A stretch of 7,234 nt of DNA from an uncultured Victivallales bacterium (GCA_903834675.1 CAILKC010000347.1:1-7234); one strand, 5' to 3'; shown: positions 1 to 7,170, counted from the first letter of the stretch. Notes: generated by a model not told the origin, from the sequence alone. A program made the numbers and translations.

Positions 1-25
1 CAGAGAGCACCGAGAGCACAGAGAG
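1..25 (-). repeat. Degenerate 9-bp-periodic repeat, copy 1 (inverted, cut by window edge)
   Basis: Read on the minus strand this gives units of the form CTCTCTGTG, CTCTCGGTG, CTCTCTG with a 9-bp period. It matches, in inverted orientation, the CTCTGTGNN units at 81-107, so the two form an imperfect inverted pair about 55 bp apart. It begins at the window edge and may continue outside. Confidence 0.6.
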
Positions 26-80
26 TAACGCACTGGCAAAGAGTAAGTTATACATATATGATCCAGCCTCTATGGCCACC

Positions 81-110
81 CTCTGTGACCTCTGTGTCCT
101 CTGTGGTGCA
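81..110 (+). repeat. 9-bp-periodic repeat, copy 2
   Basis: Three consecutive 9-bp units, CTCTGTGAC, CTCTGTGTC and CTCTGTGGT, followed by GCA. The shared core is CTCTGTG with the last two bases varying. Repeats of this CTCTGTG type recur between genes in many environmental bacterial genomes; their function is not known to me. It is too short and too regular to be read as a gene. Confidence 0.75.
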
Positions 111-191
111 AGAGTCGAGTGTAGTAGAATCGAAGGGTCCTAAAGAAGAGGTAAAACGGCGAGAATCGTGCCACCATTTGCCATGCATTAT

Positions 192-221
192 CTTGGTGAT
201 CTTCGTGTTTTTGGTGGTGAA
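192..221 (+). repeat. 9-bp-periodic repeat, copy 3 (diverged)
   Basis: Three 9-bp units, CTTGGTGAT, CTTCGTGTT and TTTGGTGGT, followed by GAA. They keep the same skeleton as copy 2 (C/T, T, C/T, N, G, T, G, N, N) and the same closing GTGGT, but many first-half bases differ. It therefore looks like a diverged relative in direct orientation, 111 bp downstream of copy 2. Confidence 0.6.
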
Positions 222-406
222 TAATCCAGGCTAGCTACCCCATAGGGGGTAATTCAGGCCGGAAGCCATCCAAATCCGCTTCAATACCACGTAGGCGAGA
301 GCTTCCGCAGCCGCTCCTGCCTGTCTCTATCCCGCCGTACACCCCCCAGCAACCCAGACCCGAGCTCACCGACTCGGAGCATCACTTGCGTCTCCAACTC
401 ACCCAA

Positions 407-430
407 CCGTCGGCCGCCGGCCGCCGACGG
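407..430. repeat. GC-rich hairpin upstream of the ilvB promoter
   Basis: CCGTCGGC (407-414) is a perfect 8-bp complement of GCCGACGG (423-430) around an 8-nt loop that itself contains GCCGGC. There is no T-run on either side, so an intrinsic terminator is unlikely. It lies about 50 bp upstream of the -35 box. It could be a small palindromic repeat or an operator, and nothing here decides between these. Confidence 0.5.
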
Positions 431-477
431 AAAGCTGGCGACACTCGTTGCTAGCCGCTGCCAGCCGCTTCACAGTC

Positions 478-506
478 TTGACAAGGTTCTGGTCGGCCGG
501 TATACT
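478..506 (+). promoter_or_regulatory. Strong sigma70-type promoter for the ilvB leader
   Basis: A consensus -35 hexamer TTGACA (478-483) is separated by exactly 17 nt from TATACT (501-506), five of six matches to the -10 consensus. Transcription would start near 512-515. A short hairpin, GCGCC (517-521) with GGCGC (527-531), lies at the very 5' end of the predicted transcript. The quality of the match, and its place ahead of a leader ORF and terminator, make this the likely promoter of ilvB and moxR. No operator is recognisable. Confidence 0.85.
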
Positions 507-551
507 AAAGGTCCGTGCGCCGGTTTGGCGCCGTTTACGATGGGTTCAGTC

Positions 552-626
552 ATGATCTTCTTTCGACTTCAAGCTGTCATTGTAGGAAGCCCGGCGGCGG
601 TCGCTGTCGGGGCCTCGTCCTGCTGA
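552..626 (+). CDS. Candidate ilvB leader peptide (attenuator peptide)
   Basis: A 24-codon ORF (ATG at 552, TGA at 624-626) lies between the promoter and the intrinsic terminator ahead of ilvB. The peptide begins MIFFRLQAVIV and ends AAVAVGASSC. Seven of its 24 residues are branched-chain: four Val, two Ile and one Leu, with a Val-Ile-Val run at codons 9-11 (576-584) and Val codons at 600 and 606. In known ilv and leu operons, ribosome stalling at such codons when charged tRNA is scarce prevents formation of the downstream terminator. That is the likely role here, acting in cis with no function for the peptide itself. The weak point is the start: no strong Shine-Dalgarno precedes ATG 552. An in-frame ATG at 540 would add four residues (MGSV). 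Confidence 0.65.
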   Translation: MIFFRLQAVIVGSPAAVAVGASSC

Positions 627-690
627 GACAGTTTTGTCGGAAGCGTCAGGACCGGATCCCCAAAGAGAAAAAACAGCGCCCTCGCCGCCG
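592..690 (+). promoter_or_regulatory. Putative alternative (antiterminator) RNA pairing in the ilvB leader
   Basis: CGGCGGCG (592-599, inside the leader ORF) is a perfect 8-nt complement of CGCCGCCG (683-690), which overlaps the 5' arm of the terminator. A G-U pair (600 with 682) extends it, and GGGC (610-613) could pair with GCCC (678-681) across a bulge. Forming this helix would exclude the terminator. A competing hairpin, GTCCTG (617-622) with CAGGAC (647-652) plus GGGG (609-612) with CCCC (658-661), lies between. These complementarities are visible in the sequence, but which states form, and how a stalled ribosome selects them, is inference. A stall at codons 10-11 would partly cover 592-599. 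Confidence 0.4.
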
Positions 691-712
691 AGATGACGGC
701 GAGGGCGTTTTT
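677..712 (+). terminator. Intrinsic terminator acting as ilvB attenuator
   Basis: CGCCCTCGCCG (677-687) pairs perfectly over 11 bp with CGGCGAGGGCG (697-707) around a 9-nt loop and is followed directly by TTTTT (708-712). This is a textbook rho-independent terminator. It sits about 165 nt after the predicted transcription start, 50 nt after the leader-peptide stop and 68 nt before the ilvB start, so it must be read through for ilvB expression. On the opposite strand the same stem is followed, after about four bases, by six T (673-668), so it may also stop antisense transcription. Confidence 0.9.
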
Positions 713-763
713 GCATAGGCGACCTCGACGTCAGGGGGTGCGCAGACCGGAAGATGACGATGC

Positions 764-770
764 GGAAAGG
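764..770 (+). promoter_or_regulatory. Ribosome-binding site that fixes the ilvB start
   Basis: GGAAAGG (764-770) lies 10 nt before the ATG at 781. The in-frame upstream ATGs at 754 and 760 would place this site inside the coding region, and they have no comparable site of their own. The resulting start (MAEAKPATG) is therefore preferred over MTMRKGNRP. Confidence 0.7.
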
Positions 771-780
771 AAACCGACCC

Positions 781-2508
781 ATGGCAGAAGCAAAACCAGC
801 AACCGGCCAGGCGACCCGTGGCACGACGGGGATCAAGGGGGCCGAGATCGTGGTTCGTTGCCTGGAGAAGCACGGGGTCGAGGTGATTTTCGCCTATCCG
901 GGCGGCGCCTCGATGGAGATGCACCAGGCCTTGCGTGAGTCCTCATTGCGGGTGATTCTGCCCCGGCACGAGCAGGGCGGCGCCTTTGCGGCGGCGGGGT
1001 ATGCGCGGGCGACGGGCCGCACCGGGGTGTGCATGGCGACCAGCGGTCCGGGGGCGACGAATCTGGTGACGGCGATCGCGGATGCGTACATGGATTCGAT
1101 TCCGTTGGTGGTGATCACCGGCCAGGTGTCGCAGCGCTTCATCGGCAAGAATGCGTTTCAGGAGATTGACATTATCGGGATGACGCGGCCGATCGTGAAG
1201 CACAGCTATCTGGTGCTGGACCCGCAGGATCTGCCTGGGGTCATGGCGGAGGCGTTCTACCTGGCCGGTTCCGGGCGGCCTGGGCCGGTGGTGCTGGACA
1301 TCCCGAAAGATGTGCAGCAGAAGCTCTGTGTGCCGACCTATCCCGAGGGGCCGTGTCTGCGTTCCTACGCGGTGGCGTGCGAGGCGTCGGACGCGGATGT
1401 GGAGCGGGTACGGCAGGCGATTACGGTGGCGGAGCGGCCGTGCCTGTACGTGGGCGGCGGGGTGATCATCAGCGAGGCTCACCGGGAGTTGCTGCAGGTG
1501 GCTGAGAGCTACAACCTGCCGGTGGTGACCAGCTTGATGGGTGTCGGCGCCTTTCCTGAGCGCCACCCGCTGAGCCTGAAATGGCCCGGGATGCACGGCA
1601 CCTACTATGCCAGCTATGCCCTCAACGAATGCGACCTGCTGATCGGCATCGGGGTGCGCTTCGATGACCGGGTGACCGGCAACGTGGCGACCTTTGCGCA
1701 GCATGCCACCATCGTGCATGCCGACATCGATCCCTCGGAGATCAACAAGAACAAGCGCGCCGATATCGGTATCGTCTGCGATGCGCGCAATCTGCTGAGC
1801 AAGTTGATCCCCAACCCCATCCGCAAGGACTACGCGGCCTGGCACGAGCAGATTCGGGGTTGGAAGACGGAACACCCGCTGGCCTACCGCGTGAGCGACA
1901 AGATCCAGCCGCAGGCCGTGGTGGCGGCGCTCTGTCGGCTGACGGAAGGCAAGGCGACCATCGTGACGGGGGTGGGCCAGCACCAGATGTGGGCCGCCCA
2001 GTTCTATACCTTCGAACGGCCGCGGCAGTTGCTGACCTCGGGAGGCCTGGGCACCATGGGGTTCGGACTGCCCTCCGCTATCGGCGCCAAGATCGCCCGT
2101 CCCGGGGACCTGGTGGTGCTGATCGACGGCGATGGCAGTTTCCAGATGAACATCCAGGAACTGGGCACGGTGCATTGTGAGGATGTGGACGTGAAGATGA
2201 TCATCCTCAACAACCAGCACCTGGGCATGGTGGCGCAGTGGGAGGACCGCTTCTACCACAGCCGCCGTGGCAACACGGTGTTGAGCAGCGACAAGACGGA
2301 TCGGCCCTATCCGAACTTTCCGGCGATCGCCGAGGGCTACATGATTCCGGGGCGGGATGTGTGGACCCTGGCGGAACTCGAGCCGGCGCTGAAGGAGATG
2401 CTAGCGAGCAAGGAGCCTTTCCTGCTCGATGTGCATGTGGAGTACCAGGAGCACGTGCTGCCCATGATCCCGGCCGGCGGCGGCCACAAGGACATCATGG
2501 TCGAGTGA
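781..2508 (+). CDS. ilvB: Acetolactate (acetohydroxyacid) synthase, catalytic large subunit
   Basis: ThDP-, FAD- and Mg-dependent enzyme of the cytoplasm. It condenses two pyruvates to 2-acetolactate, or pyruvate with 2-oxobutyrate to 2-aceto-2-hydroxybutyrate, the first common step of Val, Leu and Ile synthesis. The 575 residues are normal length for the family. The N-terminal ThDP-binding domain carries the catalytic Glu64 in PRHEQGGAFAA and the GQVSQRFIGKNAFQE segment (114-128). The central FAD domain has GVRFDDRVTG (291-300) and HADIDPSEINKNK (313-325). The C-terminal ThDP/Mg motif runs from GDGSFQMN (450-457) to NN (477-478), followed by the inhibitor-site Trp487 in QWEDRFY. Residue 117 is Ser where plant enzymes have Pro, as also in E. 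coli IlvG. It lies downstream of a promoter, leader ORF and attenuator. No ilvN follows; moxR starts 10 nt after the stop. The family call is very firm; a catabolic ALS is less likely given the leader and the biosynthetic-type motifs. Confidence 0.96.
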   Translation: MAEAKPATGQATRGTTGIKGAEIVVRCLEKHGVEVIFAYPGGASMEMHQALRESSLRVILPRHEQGGAFAAAGYARATGRTGVCMATSGPGATNLVTAIADAYMDSIPLVVITGQVSQRFIGKNAFQEIDIIGMTRPIVKHSYLVLDPQDLPGVMAEAFYLAGSGRPGPVVLDIPKDVQQKLCVPTYPEGPCLRSYAVACEASDADVERVRQAITVAERPCLYVGGGVIISEAHRELLQVAESYNLPVVTSLMGVGAFPERHPLSLKWPGMHGTYYASYALNECDLLIGIGVRFDDRVTGNVATFAQHATIVHADIDPSEINKNKRADIGIVCDARNLLSKLIPNPIRKDYAAWHEQIRGWKTEHPLAYRVSDKIQPQAVVAALCRLTEGKATIVTGVGQHQMWAAQFYTFERPRQLLTSGGLGTMGFGLPSAIGAKIARPGDLVVLIDGDGSFQMNIQELGTVHCEDVDVKMIILNNQHLGMVAQWEDRFYHSRRGNTVLSSDKTDRPYPNFPAIAEGYMIPGRDVWTLAELEPALKEMLASKEPFLLDVHVEYQEHVLPMIPAGGGHKDIMVE

Positions 2509-2518
2509 GGGCGTTCCC

Positions 2519-3529
<1,011 letters not shown>

Positions 3530-3533
3530 GGGG

Positions 3534-6500
3534 CTACTTCTGGTCGTCTGAGAGCGCCTTGAAGTAGCTCTCGACCAAGCCGTTGTACTGCTCGGGGATG
3601 CGGGCGTCGCGGTCCACGAGCAGTTCGCGCTGCACCACCTCGTCAATCAGCGTCCGCAGCCGGGTCACGGTAGCGGGGAGGGTTTCCTGTCGAATGCGGT
3701 CCGGAATCTTGGGGCCTTGCGGCTGTGGTCCGGGCTGATTGGGCGGCGGCAGCTGTTCGCGGAGCTCGCGGGCGGCACGGTCGAGGGGGGTATCGCGGAG
3801 GTCCTGGAGTTGACCGGCGAGCTCGCGCAGCTTCTCGGCGGTGTTCTTGGGACTGGGGGGCGGCGGCTTCCCGGCGCGGTTGAGCTCATTCTGCAGGGCT
3901 TTGGCCGTAGTCTCGGCGGTCGCCAACTGTTCAAGGCGAGCCCGCACGAGGCGCTGGTGTTCCTTAGTGAGGTTCTCGGCCATTTTTTGGAAGCGTTCGG
4001 CGGCGTCCTGTTCGGCTTTACGGGCCTGTTCCGGACGGCCTTCCTGGCGGTCCTGGGCGGCTTGGGCGACCTGGTCGGCGAGGTTGTCGGTACGCAGTTC
4101 CTGGCGCAGTTCGCGTAGGGGGTTACGGGTTGCTTCGAGGCTTTTCGCGGGGTCGGTGGCGAGGCGCTTGAGCCAGTCATCGACGGTCTCGGCGTTGCGG
4201 GCGACCTGTTCGGAGGCCTGCGGGTCGGGGGCCGTCGGCGGGGTGGCGGCTGCCGAGGCTGGGGGCGGCGGGGCGGCGCCGTTCGGCGGCGGAGTGGCAG
4301 CCGAGGCTGGGGGCGGCTGGGGGCGAAGCTGACGGGCCGCGTCTTCGGCCAGGCGAGCGCCACGCTCGAGCGTCTCCGCGGCGCGAGTGGGGTCGAGGCC
4401 ACGGAGGTGGGTCGCGAGGTCTTCGAGCTGATCCTGCGCTTTCTCCAGGTCCTGGGCTGCCGCCTGCGGGTCCGCGGCGCGGAGTTCGCGGAGGGCGTTC
4501 TCCATGGTCTCGGCGGCGCTGGCCATGCGCTGGCTGGCCAGGGTGGTAGTCTGCGGGTTTTGGCGGATGTCGGCCGCGAGGTCTTCGGCTTGCTGGAGGG
4601 CGGCCTGCTGCGGTTGCGCCGCCTGGGCCTGGGCCACCGCCGCGGCGGGGTCCTGGGCTGTCGGTGTGGGTGTGGGTGTGGGTGCGGGTGCGGTGGGGTC
4701 CTGGGGTGTGGCCGCGGGTGGATTCGGCGGCGGAGTGGCAGACGCGGCGGGGTCCTGGGCTGCCTGGGTGGCGGGCGGCGGAGTGGCAGACGCGGCGGCG
4801 GTCTGGGCTGCCGGCGGCGGCGGCGGCGCGATCGTGGCGCGCACAGCCTGTTCGGCGCGGGCCAGGGCCTCGGCGCGTTCAGCCAGGTTGGCGAGGGTTT
4901 CAGGCGGCGGGGGTGGCGCCTGGGCTGCCTGGGCAGCACTGGGCGGCTGGGCCGCGGCCGCGCGTTGCTCTTCAAGTTGCTGCTGGAGCAGGTCACGTGC
5001 CTGCATCATGGCGGCCAGGGCCTGGTCTTCGCGCTGCAACGCCGCGGTGAGCTCGGGCTTGGTGAGGGCCTCAGCGGCCGCCTGCAGGTCTTTCTCGGCC
5101 TGGTTAAGAAGTGGGGCCGACGCGTTGTTGGGCGGCGTCTCCGGGGTTGCCGCGGGCGGGGGTTGAGCGCTGGGTTCGGCGCGTTTGGCGAGGTCATTGA
5201 GCACCTGGGCCAGGGCGCGTTCGGCGGTGGCGATCTCAGGCATGGGCTGGCGCGACTCGGGCTGCTCCTCGCGGCGCTGCAGGGTCTCTTGTATGGCCTC
5301 TTTCTGCCGCTCGACCGCCTTCTGGAGAGTGGCAAGGTCCTGCTTCAACTCGTCAGGCTTCCGTCCCGAATCGGGGGGTTTGGGTTCTCCTGGGCGGCGC
5401 AGGATCTTCAGGGGTCGGATGGTGATGACCCGGATGTCGCTGACGCTCCAGCCGGGGCGTTCGGGGCGGAGGTCCTTGGCGCGGGCATGGAGGCGTACGG
5501 GAGTGCCGGGTGCGAGGTTGAGGTCTTCGAGGCGCAGGTCGTGGTTGAGCCGTATTTGCCGGGGGGCCTCGGGGGTTTCCTGGCCGAGCAGGCGCCGTTC
5601 CTTGCCGTCCACGGTGAGGATAATCTCGGCCTGGGCGATGCCGAAGTCATCCTGGATACGGGCGACGATGGGCATTTCGCCGATCGGCGTCAAGGAGAGG
5701 TCCTCGGCGGGCTCCAGGAGGGTCACCTGCGGTCTCTGATCGGGCTCGCCGCGTACCTCCCAACCGAAGGCCTTAAGCGGCAGGCGCTCGGCGTCTTCTC
5801 CGGCGAGGCTGAGGGCATGCCGCCCGGGGGTTACGGTCCAGGCCCAGGTGAGGGTGGCCGTCGTCGGGTCGAGGTCCTGGCGCTGCCCGCCCGGCAGGAC
5901 CACCGCGGCGCGGGTCAGGGGGTGGTTCAGGGTGAAGGTGAAGGAAGCCCTGGCGCCCTCGGCGAGGCGCAGGCCCTGGAGCGGTCCGTTGAAAGCCGGC
6001 AGACGCATGTAGGGCGGAAATTCCACCTGCACGGTGGCGCTCTGCACCACCGGCGGGTCGATGAAGCGGAGGCGTCGGCGGGCGCGCGCATCCCCGGCAC
6101 GCAGGCGGATGTCGAAGCTTTGGGTATGGCCCGTCAAAGGCGCCGACCAGACCCCGTCCGCGGCCCGGGTCATGGGCGTCGGCGTCCAGCCGGCGCCGGG
6201 CAGGCGTAGCTCCATGCCGACGCCGGCCACCGGACGGCCAGAGAGGCGGGCTTCGACCAGTATCCTCTGGCCGCGTTCGAAGCAGATGGGACTCACGGCG
6301 ACCTCGAGACGAGTGAAGGTGACCTGGGCCGCGGGCAGCGCCAGGCGAACCGCGCCGCGGCGGAAGTCGGGCCAGAGCAGGATGGCGAGAGCCAATGCCA
6401 ACACGACGGCGGCCAGGGCGAGTCCCCAGCGCCGCAACGTGGCCCACGGGATGACACGGGCCATGGGGGCGGCAGCGAGAGTCTCCTCCGCCTGGCGGAT

Positions 6501-6908
6501 CAAGGCCTGAGACAGGGCCGGGGAGAAGGCCTTCGCATCGCCTTCACGGGCGATTTCAGCCGAGGTGCGCAGGAGTTGTCCGACCCCGTCGCAGGCGGAT
6601 TCGAGGTCCCGGACCGCTTCATGTTCCCGGTAATGCGTCCACGGCAGCACCAGGCGCGCGGTCAGCACCAGCAGGGCGGACAGCGCTACCAGGGCGAACG
6701 CCAGCCAGCGTCCGGCGGGGCCAAAGGCGAGCGCGACATCAGCGCCGATCAGCGCCGCCGCGAGCAGCAGGCTGGCCAGGCCGGCGAGAAGCAGAGCCCG
6801 GGTCGCGAAGAAGCGGCGTTTGGCGCGCACCACCTGCCAGAGGCGCTCGGTGAGGTGGGGAGACTTGGTCAGGGCGGCTAGGCCATCACCTTGGGCGTTT
6901 GTTGCCAC
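3534..6908 (-). CDS. DUF4175-like large membrane protein with coiled coils and Pro/Ala-rich linkers
   Basis: About 1124 residues of unknown function. Predicted transmembrane helices lie near residues 33-61, 68-90 and 161-180. A beta-rich region of about 300 residues follows, with PPVVQSATVQVEFPPYMRLP near 285-304 and an IQDDFGIAQAEI segment near 418-429, both typical of DUF4175-like proteins. The rest is Gln/Glu/Ala/Arg-rich predicted coiled coil, interrupted by Pro/Ala/Thr-rich linkers near 659-773 and 863-898. It ends in a conserved-looking tail, IPEQYNGLVESYFKALS. With helices at the N-terminus, the large C-terminal part probably lies outside the cytoplasmic membrane. I chose the GTG at 6908 because AGAGGA (6923-6918) lies 9 nt upstream. 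An in-frame GTG at 6974 would add 22 residues but falls in a strong hairpin. Such proteins often occur near moxR, DUF58 and VWA genes; here it faces moxR, so it is not in that operon. Family assignment is from motif memory, without a search. Confidence 0.75.
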   Translation of the reverse strand: MATNAQGDGLAALTKSPHLTERLWQVVRAKRRFFATRALLLAGLASLLLAAALIGADVALAFGPAGRWLAFALVALSALLVLTARLVLPWTHYREHEAVRDLESACDGVGQLLRTSAEIAREGDAKAFSPALSQALIRQAEETLAAAPMARVIPWATLRRWGLALAAVVLALALAILLWPDFRRGAVRLALPAAQVTFTRLEVAVSPICFERGQRILVEARLSGRPVAGVGMELRLPGAGWTPTPMTRAADGVWSAPLTGHTQSFDIRLRAGDARARRRLRFIDPPVVQSATVQVEFPPYMRLPAFNGPLQGLRLAEGARASFTFTLNHPLTRAAVVLPGGQRQDLDPTTATLTWAWTVTPGRHALSLAGEDAERLPLKAFGWEVRGEPDQRPQVTLLEPAEDLSLTPIGEMPIVARIQDDFGIAQAEIILTVDGKERRLLGQETPEAPRQIRLNHDLRLEDLNLAPGTPVRLHARAKDLRPERPGWSVSDIRVITIRPLKILRRPGEPKPPDSGRKPDELKQDLATLQKAVERQKEAIQETLQRREEQPESRQPMPEIATAERALAQVLNDLAKRAEPSAQPPPAATPETPPNNASAPLLNQAEKDLQAAAEALTKPELTAALQREDQALAAMMQARDLLQQQLEEQRAAAAQPPSAAQAAQAPPPPPETLANLAERAEALARAEQAVRATIAPPPPPAAQTAAASATPPPATQAAQDPAASATPPPNPPAATPQDPTAPAPTPTPTPTAQDPAAAVAQAQAAQPQQAALQQAEDLAADIRQNPQTTTLASQRMASAAETMENALRELRAADPQAAAQDLEKAQDQLEDLATHLRGLDPTRAAETLERGARLAEDAARQLRPQPPPASAATPPPNGAAPPPPASAAATPPTAPDPQASEQVARNAETVDDWLKRLATDPAKSLEATRNPLRELRQELRTDNLADQVAQAAQDRQEGRPEQARKAEQDAAERFQKMAENLTKEHQRLVRARLEQLATAETTAKALQNELNRAGKPPPPSPKNTAEKLRELAGQLQDLRDTPLDRAARELREQLPPPNQPGPQPQGPKIPDRIRQETLPATVTRLRTLIDEVVQRELLVDRDARIPEQYNGLVESYFKALSDDQK
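4663..4692. repeat. Hexamer tandem repeat in the Pro-rich linker
   Basis: Five consecutive 6-bp units on the plus strand, GGTGTG three times then GGTGCG twice. They encode alternating Pro-Thr/Ala on the minus strand (residues about 741-750 of the DUF4175-like protein). Such a repeat can change length by replication slippage without shifting frame, so linker length may vary between strains. Confidence 0.8.
4726..4798. repeat. In-frame 48-bp tandem duplication in the Pro/Ala-rich linker
   Basis: A 25-bp stretch at 4726-4750 is repeated exactly at 4774-4798, an offset of 48 bp or 16 codons. In the protein it gives two copies of ASATPPP (near residues 706-712 and 722-728). Sequence beyond the exact block is also similar (CTGGGCTGCC in both). 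A related block containing GGCGGCGGAGTGGCAG lies at 4285-4300 in the second linker. Near identity at the DNA level suggests a fairly recent duplication. Confidence 0.75.
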
Positions 6909-6948
6909 GTGTCGTCGTCCTCTACCGTGGGGCCAGGGCGGGTTCTTG

Positions 6949-6976
6949 CCGTGCCTCGGCGGCGCCGCGGGCACGG
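6949..6976 (-). repeat. Hairpin in the 5' leader of the DUF4175-like gene
   Basis: CCGTGCC (6949-6955) pairs perfectly with GGCACGG (6970-6976), and the enclosed bases include the self-complementary GCGGCGCCGC. In the minus-strand transcript this stem lies about 40-70 nt before the GTG start at 6908. It covers the alternative GTG at 6974, which argues against that upstream start. Whether it regulates expression is unknown. Confidence 0.5.
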
Positions 6977-6994
6977 TCTGCCAGACCCTTTCAT

Positions 6995-7022
6995 ACCATA
7001 GGGGTCCTTGCCGAACTGTCCA
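6995..7022 (-). promoter_or_regulatory. Possible promoter of the DUF4175-like gene
   Basis: On the minus strand, TGGACA (7022-7017, five of six to the -35 consensus) is followed after 16 nt by TATGGT (7000-6995, four of six to the -10 consensus). Transcription would start near 6988, about 80 nt before the GTG start. This is a modest match in a region with few alternatives. Confidence 0.35.
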
Positions 7023-7079
7023 TGGCCGCGGCCAGGGCGCAGGTCAGCGCCGTGGGTTCAGGCCGCCGCGGCGGATCAG

Positions 7080-7096
7080 CCCAGCCCCCGGCTGGG
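7080..7096. repeat. Short inverted repeat
   Basis: CCCAGCC (7080-7086) and GGCTGGG (7090-7096) form a perfect 7-bp stem around a CCC loop. No T-run follows on either strand, so it is not a typical intrinsic terminator. Role unknown. Confidence 0.5.
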
Positions 7097-7141
7097 TGGC
7101 CGGACCTACCGGAATGAGACTTGCCGACGCGGGTCCGATTC

Positions 7142-7167
7142 CGATCCGGCCGGGACGCGCCGGATCG
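7142..7167. repeat. Inverted repeat next to the 50-bp palindromic element
   Basis: CGATCCGGC (7142-7150) is a perfect 9-bp complement of GCCGGATCG (7159-7167) around an 8-nt loop. It ends 3 bp before the larger inverted repeat at 7171, so the two may belong to one composite intergenic element. The left arm overlaps a short direct repeat (TCCGAT at 7135-7140 and 7141-7146 in part). Confidence 0.5.
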
Positions 7168-7170
7168 CCT

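Larger units (their letters stand above)
1..477. other. Non-coding region upstream of the ilvB promoter
   Basis: I see no convincing gene here: frames on both strands are short and lack a start with a ribosome-binding site. The first 240 bases are visibly richer in A/T than the rest of the window. The stretch holds three copies of a 9-bp-periodic repeat (listed separately) and a small inverted repeat, TACCCC (236-241) with GGGGTA (246-251) around a 4-nt loop. It also holds a GC-rich hairpin at 407-430 and two direct copies of AGCCGCT near 453-468. No T-run follows either hairpin, so neither is a standard intrinsic terminator. The window edge cuts the first repeat, so the neighbouring gene upstream is unknown. 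Confidence 0.6.

Noticed and set aside
1..221. CRISPR array
   Set aside because: The repeats are 9-bp units without spacers of uniform length, and the copies are diverged and in mixed orientation.
230..330. Minus-strand frame reading AEALAYVVLKRIWMASGL, suggesting a transposase or integrase remnant
   Set aside because: It is short, has a stop close upstream in frame and no start. The resemblance is only by eye, and another frame of the same stretch looks equally protein-like. A translated database search would decide.
754..780. Upstream ATGs (754, 760) as the ilvB start
   Set aside because: They lack a ribosome-binding site, and the GGAAAGG at 764-770 is well placed for ATG 781.
500..780. 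T-box or other tRNA/ligand-binding riboswitch in the ilvB leader
   Set aside because: I see no T-box consensus (no GGGTGGNACCGCG-like bulge sequence); the Val/Ile-rich ORF with terminator fits leader-peptide attenuation better.
943..2259. 438-codon open frame antisense to ilvB
   Set aside because: His/Arg/Pro-rich translation typical of the reverse of a high-GC gene, lying fully within a firmly identified ilvB.
3665..4996. 443-codon minus-strand frame overlapping the DUF4175-like gene in another frame
   Set aside because: Almost entirely Arg/Pro/Ser, a frame-shifted reading of the Ala/Pro-rich linker and coiled-coil region.
4407..6209. 600-codon open frame on the plus strand, antisense to the DUF4175-like gene
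   Set aside because: The encoded product is Gly/Arg/Leu-rich low complexity with no recognisable domain. The minus-strand frame has membrane helices, family motifs and a ribosome-binding site. Long antisense frames are expected in high-GC Ala/Pro-rich genes.
6899..7117. 72-codon plus-strand frame at the right flank
   Set aside because: No ribosome-binding site, Arg/Ala/Gly-rich translation, and it overlaps the start and hairpins of the minus-strand gene.
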